From positions 1 to 48,351 of the forward strand of contig JAIWNF010000124.1 in assembly GCA_025093555.1 (NCBI GenBank): 48,351 bases of DNA. Direction: 5' to 3'. Positions 44,605 to 48,351 of the stretch are shown here, in pieces (the first letter of the stretch is position 1; each line of letters begins with the position of its first letter). This stretch comes from Circinella umbellata. Its lineage: Eukaryota > Mucoromycota > Mucoromycetes > Mucorales > Lichtheimiaceae. The notes below the pieces were generated by a model. The model was not told where the DNA came from, did not search any database, and saw only the letters and a list, made by a program, of their open reading frames with translations. A program made the translations under genes and the position numbers.

Positions 44605-45274
44605 TTTCAAAGGATAAGGCTATTGGTCGATTTGACACACTTTACGATGTCAATAACAGATGTAAGTAAATAGATTGAGTTGCTATTTTTTTTATGTTCT
44701 GACTATAATTATTCATGAATTAAGTGCTAATTTCTTTTATATTATATACCTTCATAGATATAGGTGTTGCTTCTGCTAGAGAGAACAAGACTCAATCGGA
44801 GTAATAAGAAGTAATATTCTTTGGGCATTGTTATTTATTACATATATTGCATGGAGATAAAGAAGGGAAATATTCATAGATCAATATTCTAATACGTAAC
44901 TGTTTTTTCTTTTCATATTTAGGGTATTACAGGATAAGTACAAGCTGTCGGATTGCTCGAAATGTAACCGAAGTGGAAAGAATGTAAGACGCCTCACTTT
45001 TTGTTTATTTTGTATTGACTGAATAAAGACATGTTGTTAATTAATGTTATATACGCAATAGATGCACATGACTCTATATCTCTCAAGAAATAGAAATACA
45101 CGTAATAGAGGCAACCCATTATTAAAAAAAGAGAAATTGGAAAGCGCTTTGACTGCCCACGGAATGGAGCTTGACTACGGGCCGACAGTCGTTACAAGAC
45201 TCGAGGTCTCACATCGAGCAATCTCCCTCTCAGCTCCATTCCGACACATATATGACTTGTCAATTGATCTTTAA
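44605..45274 (+). pseudogene. Partial, broken copy of the ASCC1-like gene (exon 3 end to exon 6)
   Basis: The homology starts inside exon 3 (IGRFDTLYDVNNR; the original reads IGRFDKLYDINDR) and runs through introns 3, 4 and 5 and exons 4, 5 and 6 to the stop. Exon 4 (44,758-44,810) has a one-base deletion that brings a TAA into frame. Exon 5 has several substitutions and indels. Exon 6 (45,062-45,274) is still open and retains the second 2H motif, MHMTLYLSRN. The 5' two-thirds of the gene, including the KH part and the first H-x-T motif, are missing, so it cannot make the enzyme. It lies about 44 kb away in inverted orientation to the original. Introns 3 and 4 are almost identical to the original; see findings. 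Confidence 0.9.
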
Positions 45275-45278
45275 TGAT

Positions 45279-45281
45279 TCT

Positions 45282-45323
<42 letters not shown>

Positions 45324-45324
45324 A
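45279..45324. repeat. CT microsatellite 3' of the ASCC1-like copy
   Basis: CT dinucleotides broken once by CC. It corresponds in place and orientation to the AG/CT tract 3' of the original gene. Confidence 0.9.
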
Positions 45325-45353
45325 CCTAGTCTATATTTAAAAAAAATACAACA

Positions 45354-46122
45354 CAGAGGGTCCCCATTAACTTCATATCCGTTAATTTTCACACCTCATT
45401 AACTTCACCAAAAATTAAGGAATAGTAAAAATAGCATAGAAAATTTTTCTCATCCCCTTTACTTCATTTTCATAGCAGCTAGTGGCATTATAATCTCAAT
45501 AAATAAATTATTTATGGATAAAGAAAATGATTACGTACAATTAAATTATTATACATGATGGGGTGATTTTCTATTACACTTCTGCACAATTTTTCACAAA
45601 AGTCTATACAATGTTTACCTATTTCCTTCGTATTTTTCTCATTTTAAGCCTTTGAATATCGTCCTAATGTTACGTGCCTTAAACAAGTTGAACTCATGAT
45701 TTATAAGTTAAGCCTTTTCTTCGTTCAATTCTCAGCCAGCATACCCTACTGCTCAAGCCAATGTTTGATTTTGTTGGTGTCATTTTGATATATACGTATA
45801 AACCAAAATATATAGCAATTGGCGATAAAATGAAAATAAATATTTGCAGCTCTTGGAACTTCATATATTATACCTTTTTTGTTTTTTAAAAAAAAGTTAA
45901 GGAAAAGAGAGAGTTTCAAAACGCATGGAAAACAAGCTCACAGATGTAATTTATTAATTGCCTGATATATATATTCTAAAAGATATAACGTTGAGTTGAA
46001 GTATTCAGTATATGCACATTTTTTTCGAAAAAAAAAAAAAATTATAGTATCCGTTAATTTGAACACCCCTAATTTTCACAGGAAAAATGGAAAATGCCAA
46101 TGAAATTAACGGGAACTCGCTG
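45354..46122. mobile_element. Pogo/Tigger-like MITE, degenerate
   Basis: The left end CAGAGGGTCCCCATTAACTT and the right end (read inverted) CAGCGAGTTCCCGTTAATTT match at 15-16 of 20 positions, continuing into TTCAT. The right end is followed by TA, as in pogo-like elements; the left has CA where TA is expected. A second inner pair of similar blocks (TATCCGTTAATTT) occurs on both sides. The 769-bp interior has no transposase frame, so it would be a non-autonomous relic. Confidence 0.55.
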
Positions 46123-46479
46123 TAAACACGTAATAGAGCATTAAATACAATCTAAATAAATGAAAAATAATTTGATAGATAGTCCCGATAGTTTGTGCAT
46201 ATCAAAACAAAAATGTATCAAAGGAATAACCCAGATATACATTAATGATATGAGGATATTGTAATGTTTTGGATAGTATTATACATAAAAGATAATATAA
46301 ACTATAGTGTGAAACAAAAAAAGATAGTGTGAAAATAAAAATTAATAAGAGATAATATGACGAAAACAAAGAATAATGGTAGTGTAGTAAAGATAATTAA
46401 AAATAAATCAGAACGTATACGTAGCTATATATTAATTTCGACTTGTATTTTATGATGAACATATGAGCCAGATTCATGA
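46123..46479. other. Intergenic, no gene seen
   Basis: AT-rich gap between the MITE and the second transposase gene copy. I looked for the GTAGCCCACCTCGTC terminal repeat of the MULE here and did not find it. Confidence 0.5.
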
Positions 46480-48351
46480 CTACGTATTATAAAGGATCTG
46501 AAATGCTTCTTCATATGAAATATTTTTATGGTCTTCCTGAATCAGTCGAACTGCACATTCCGGGACTAGTACTTGTTGGATAAAAGCTATTGGTAATAGC
46601 GGTGCAGTATCAGAAGCAAGTATTTCGTGTGTAAAAATAAGCTTTTTTTGTAATACGTGCATAATAATACTTGCAACCCATATGTCCATAGTATCCACTC
46701 TATTATCAAGATAAAAATAGCATGAAATTTTGTAATTATCTTCATTTCGACCACAAGCTAGCCAAATTGGTAAGTAATCTTTGGATACTAGAGGCCATTT
46801 CATCTTCTGAGCTCTTCTTATTTTAATTGACTCCCAATGATTACCGTTAACAAAATGCATTATTTCAGGCTGGGTAAGTTTCTTGGGGACATCAAACGGA
46901 AGAAACAGTTTGGAGTCATGATCAGGGTGCTTGGTGCCGGGTGCAATAGACGAATATACAGCGATTGGTACACAAAAGGTGTTTGCTGCAATCTGGCAAT
47001 CGGTTGCTCCATCAAGCCAGTAAGTGGAAGGGCAATTAATATGGGACCGAAGCTTTGGCTCGACGCCATACGCCATCCATTTTATTAACTTATCATATAA
47101 CCATCGGCGTCCACCACAGATGTAATCAAGACAGATTTCTTTGTTGTTCTACTTGGTGTACAGATACATTTGTTCTTTTACATCCAAAAATCTACCCTCA
47201 TCACCATAAATAAAATATGCGATCGTACGAAATCCACACCAATTATCAGATTTGATAGTGATTCTGGTAACCTTGAATGTCTTCGTGAACAATTCTATAT
47301 GTAAAAGCCAAAAAGAAGATATTCAAATAAATAGGTAATCTTAGTTATAATAACATATTTAACGACAAATATAATGTATAATAACTTACAATTCCTCTTT
47401 TGTTCTGAACCTTTTTTGGAACTTGCTGTGTCTGCATCTTTAATTTCCAGCAATGGTGTATTATTCTTCTTTTTCGATGCTTCTTCCTCCTTCAATATCT
47501 TCTTCGAATCTTTTATTTGTTGTGCCACGTTTTTTTCTTCAATTTTGTACCCTGATGGCAATCTTGAATAAATAGCTCTTTTTAGAGGACGTCCTTTAGC
47601 TTGTACCGAGCAAGGTAAAGCTGGGTTTTGAATAGGGAGAGGCTTGAACGATCCAACAGCAGAAATAATTATATTAATAAAATCTTGACGCTGCTGATTA
47701 TCTTCACACTTCATATACGTATCAATAATACACGACTTCATTTTTTTGGTGTTCGTTCGAAATGTAAAATACAATATTCAGTATTTTGTAACATTTTGGT
47801 GTTATCTGAGTATTTTTATAAAATTAGTAACATATATATATGCTACCATATAAAGATCGATTCATATGTGAAATATAGTAAATATTGTTGTTTACCTTCT
47901 GTAGTTGAGAACTACCATCTTTTGTCATACAGTTCTGGATCAATAGGGGTATTTTTGTATGTATAGAAAAGGGGTCGACATGGCAAATTAAAGTTACGCT
48001 TAGTTGTGCATAAATGATCACATTCAATACTTTCATTTGTCAAGTTCCGTGTGGCAATCAATTCTTTTACTGTTTTAAAGATCGCAAAATGACATATTTT
48101 GAAATTAACTGGTGCGATTAGTTTTTCGAAACGTTGATCCATTGGAGAAGCAGAATCTTTAAATCGCGAACGAAAAAGAGATGTTCGCTGGTTTTCCTGT
48201 AAATTATATGTAAACCTATTTAAAAAACAGCCTTTCTTTTCAAGTGCAAATAATTTTTTATAAGTTCTAGTCAAATAGCGATTTAATGACTTGAACAAAT
48301 GTAACATACCATTGTCAGTCAGTTTTTTTAATAACTGCATGTGGTCCCTCT
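46480..48351 (-). pseudogene. Decayed second transposase-OTU-RTC4 gene, truncated by window end
   Basis: Reading leftward from the window edge: the segment just after the third catalytic residue (HMQLLKKL), the region up to the SWIM-like finger (ECDHLCTTKRNFNLPCRPLF; the last histidine is replaced by proline), a TAG where the intact gene has a tryptophan codon (YDKRW, stop), the lysine-rich linker (47,774-47,395), and the OTU-like domain with cysteine box DNWCGFRTIA (about 47,240) and histidine box VNGNHWESI. A second TAG lies in the OTU part (about 47,150). After the OTU domain the frame runs straight into the end of the RTC4-like domain (FIQQVLVPECAVRLIQED), with the CPYC motif and most of RTC4 deleted. 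No terminal repeat is seen on the 46-kb side. Identity to the intact copy looks like about 40-50% at protein level, so it belongs to a different, older lineage. Confidence 0.85.

Noticed and set aside
29880..48351. tRNA, rRNA or other structured RNA genes
   Set aside because: I looked for tRNA-like B-box sequence (GGTTCAAATCC type) with flanking stems and for conserved rRNA motifs by eye and found none I could support anywhere in the window.

Overview
The window looks like a chromosome segment of an early-diverging filamentous fungus, most likely Mucoromycota/Mucorales. The evidence is an AT-rich, compact genome, genes rich in 50-150 nt GT-AG introns, a typical fungal HOOK dynein adaptor, a Uds1-domain septation protein and an MFS hexose-type transporter, plus DIRS and MULE transposons of the kind common in these fungi. 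I used no database; families were recognised from motifs, and exon joins were checked only by splice consensus and reading phase.

Layout. 0.2-2.3 kb (-): a six-exon gene for an ASCC1/AKAP7-like KH plus 2H-phosphoesterase protein. 3.7-7.3 kb: a run of small or decayed genes (an unknown 150-aa gene, fragments, and a secreted double-psi-beta-barrel pseudogene). 8.14-12.31 kb: a complete DIRS-type tyrosine-recombinase retrotransposon with identical inverted terminal repeats. 13.3-16.2 kb: a possible small secreted peptide, an inverted copy of part of the unknown gene, an A51 tract and another decayed small gene. 17.86-25.06 kb: a complete MULE-type DNA transposon with array-like terminal inverted repeats and a 9-bp (T9) target duplication. 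It carries one eight-exon gene that joins, in order, a FAR1-like zinc finger, a MULE transposase, a SWIM finger, an OTU cysteine-protease-like domain and an RTC4-like domain. 26.7-29.9 kb (+): Uds1 coiled-coil protein. 30.9-33.2 kb (+): sugar transporter. 35.3-36.2 kb (-): sulfotransferase. 39.4-42.8 kb (+): HOOK. 44.6-45.3 kb (+): a broken, inverted partial copy of the ASCC1-like gene. 45.35-46.12 kb: a pogo-like MITE. 46.5-48.35 kb (-): a decayed second copy of the transposase-OTU-RTC4 gene, running off the window.

The host genes (ASCC1-like, Uds1, transporter, sulfotransferase, HOOK) are unrelated housekeeping or cell-organisation genes and do not form a cluster. The main candidates for something new are the transposase-OTU-RTC4 fusion gene, seen twice, and the duplicated ASCC1-like segment, in which two introns are almost identical between copies while the exons around them differ by 10-25%.
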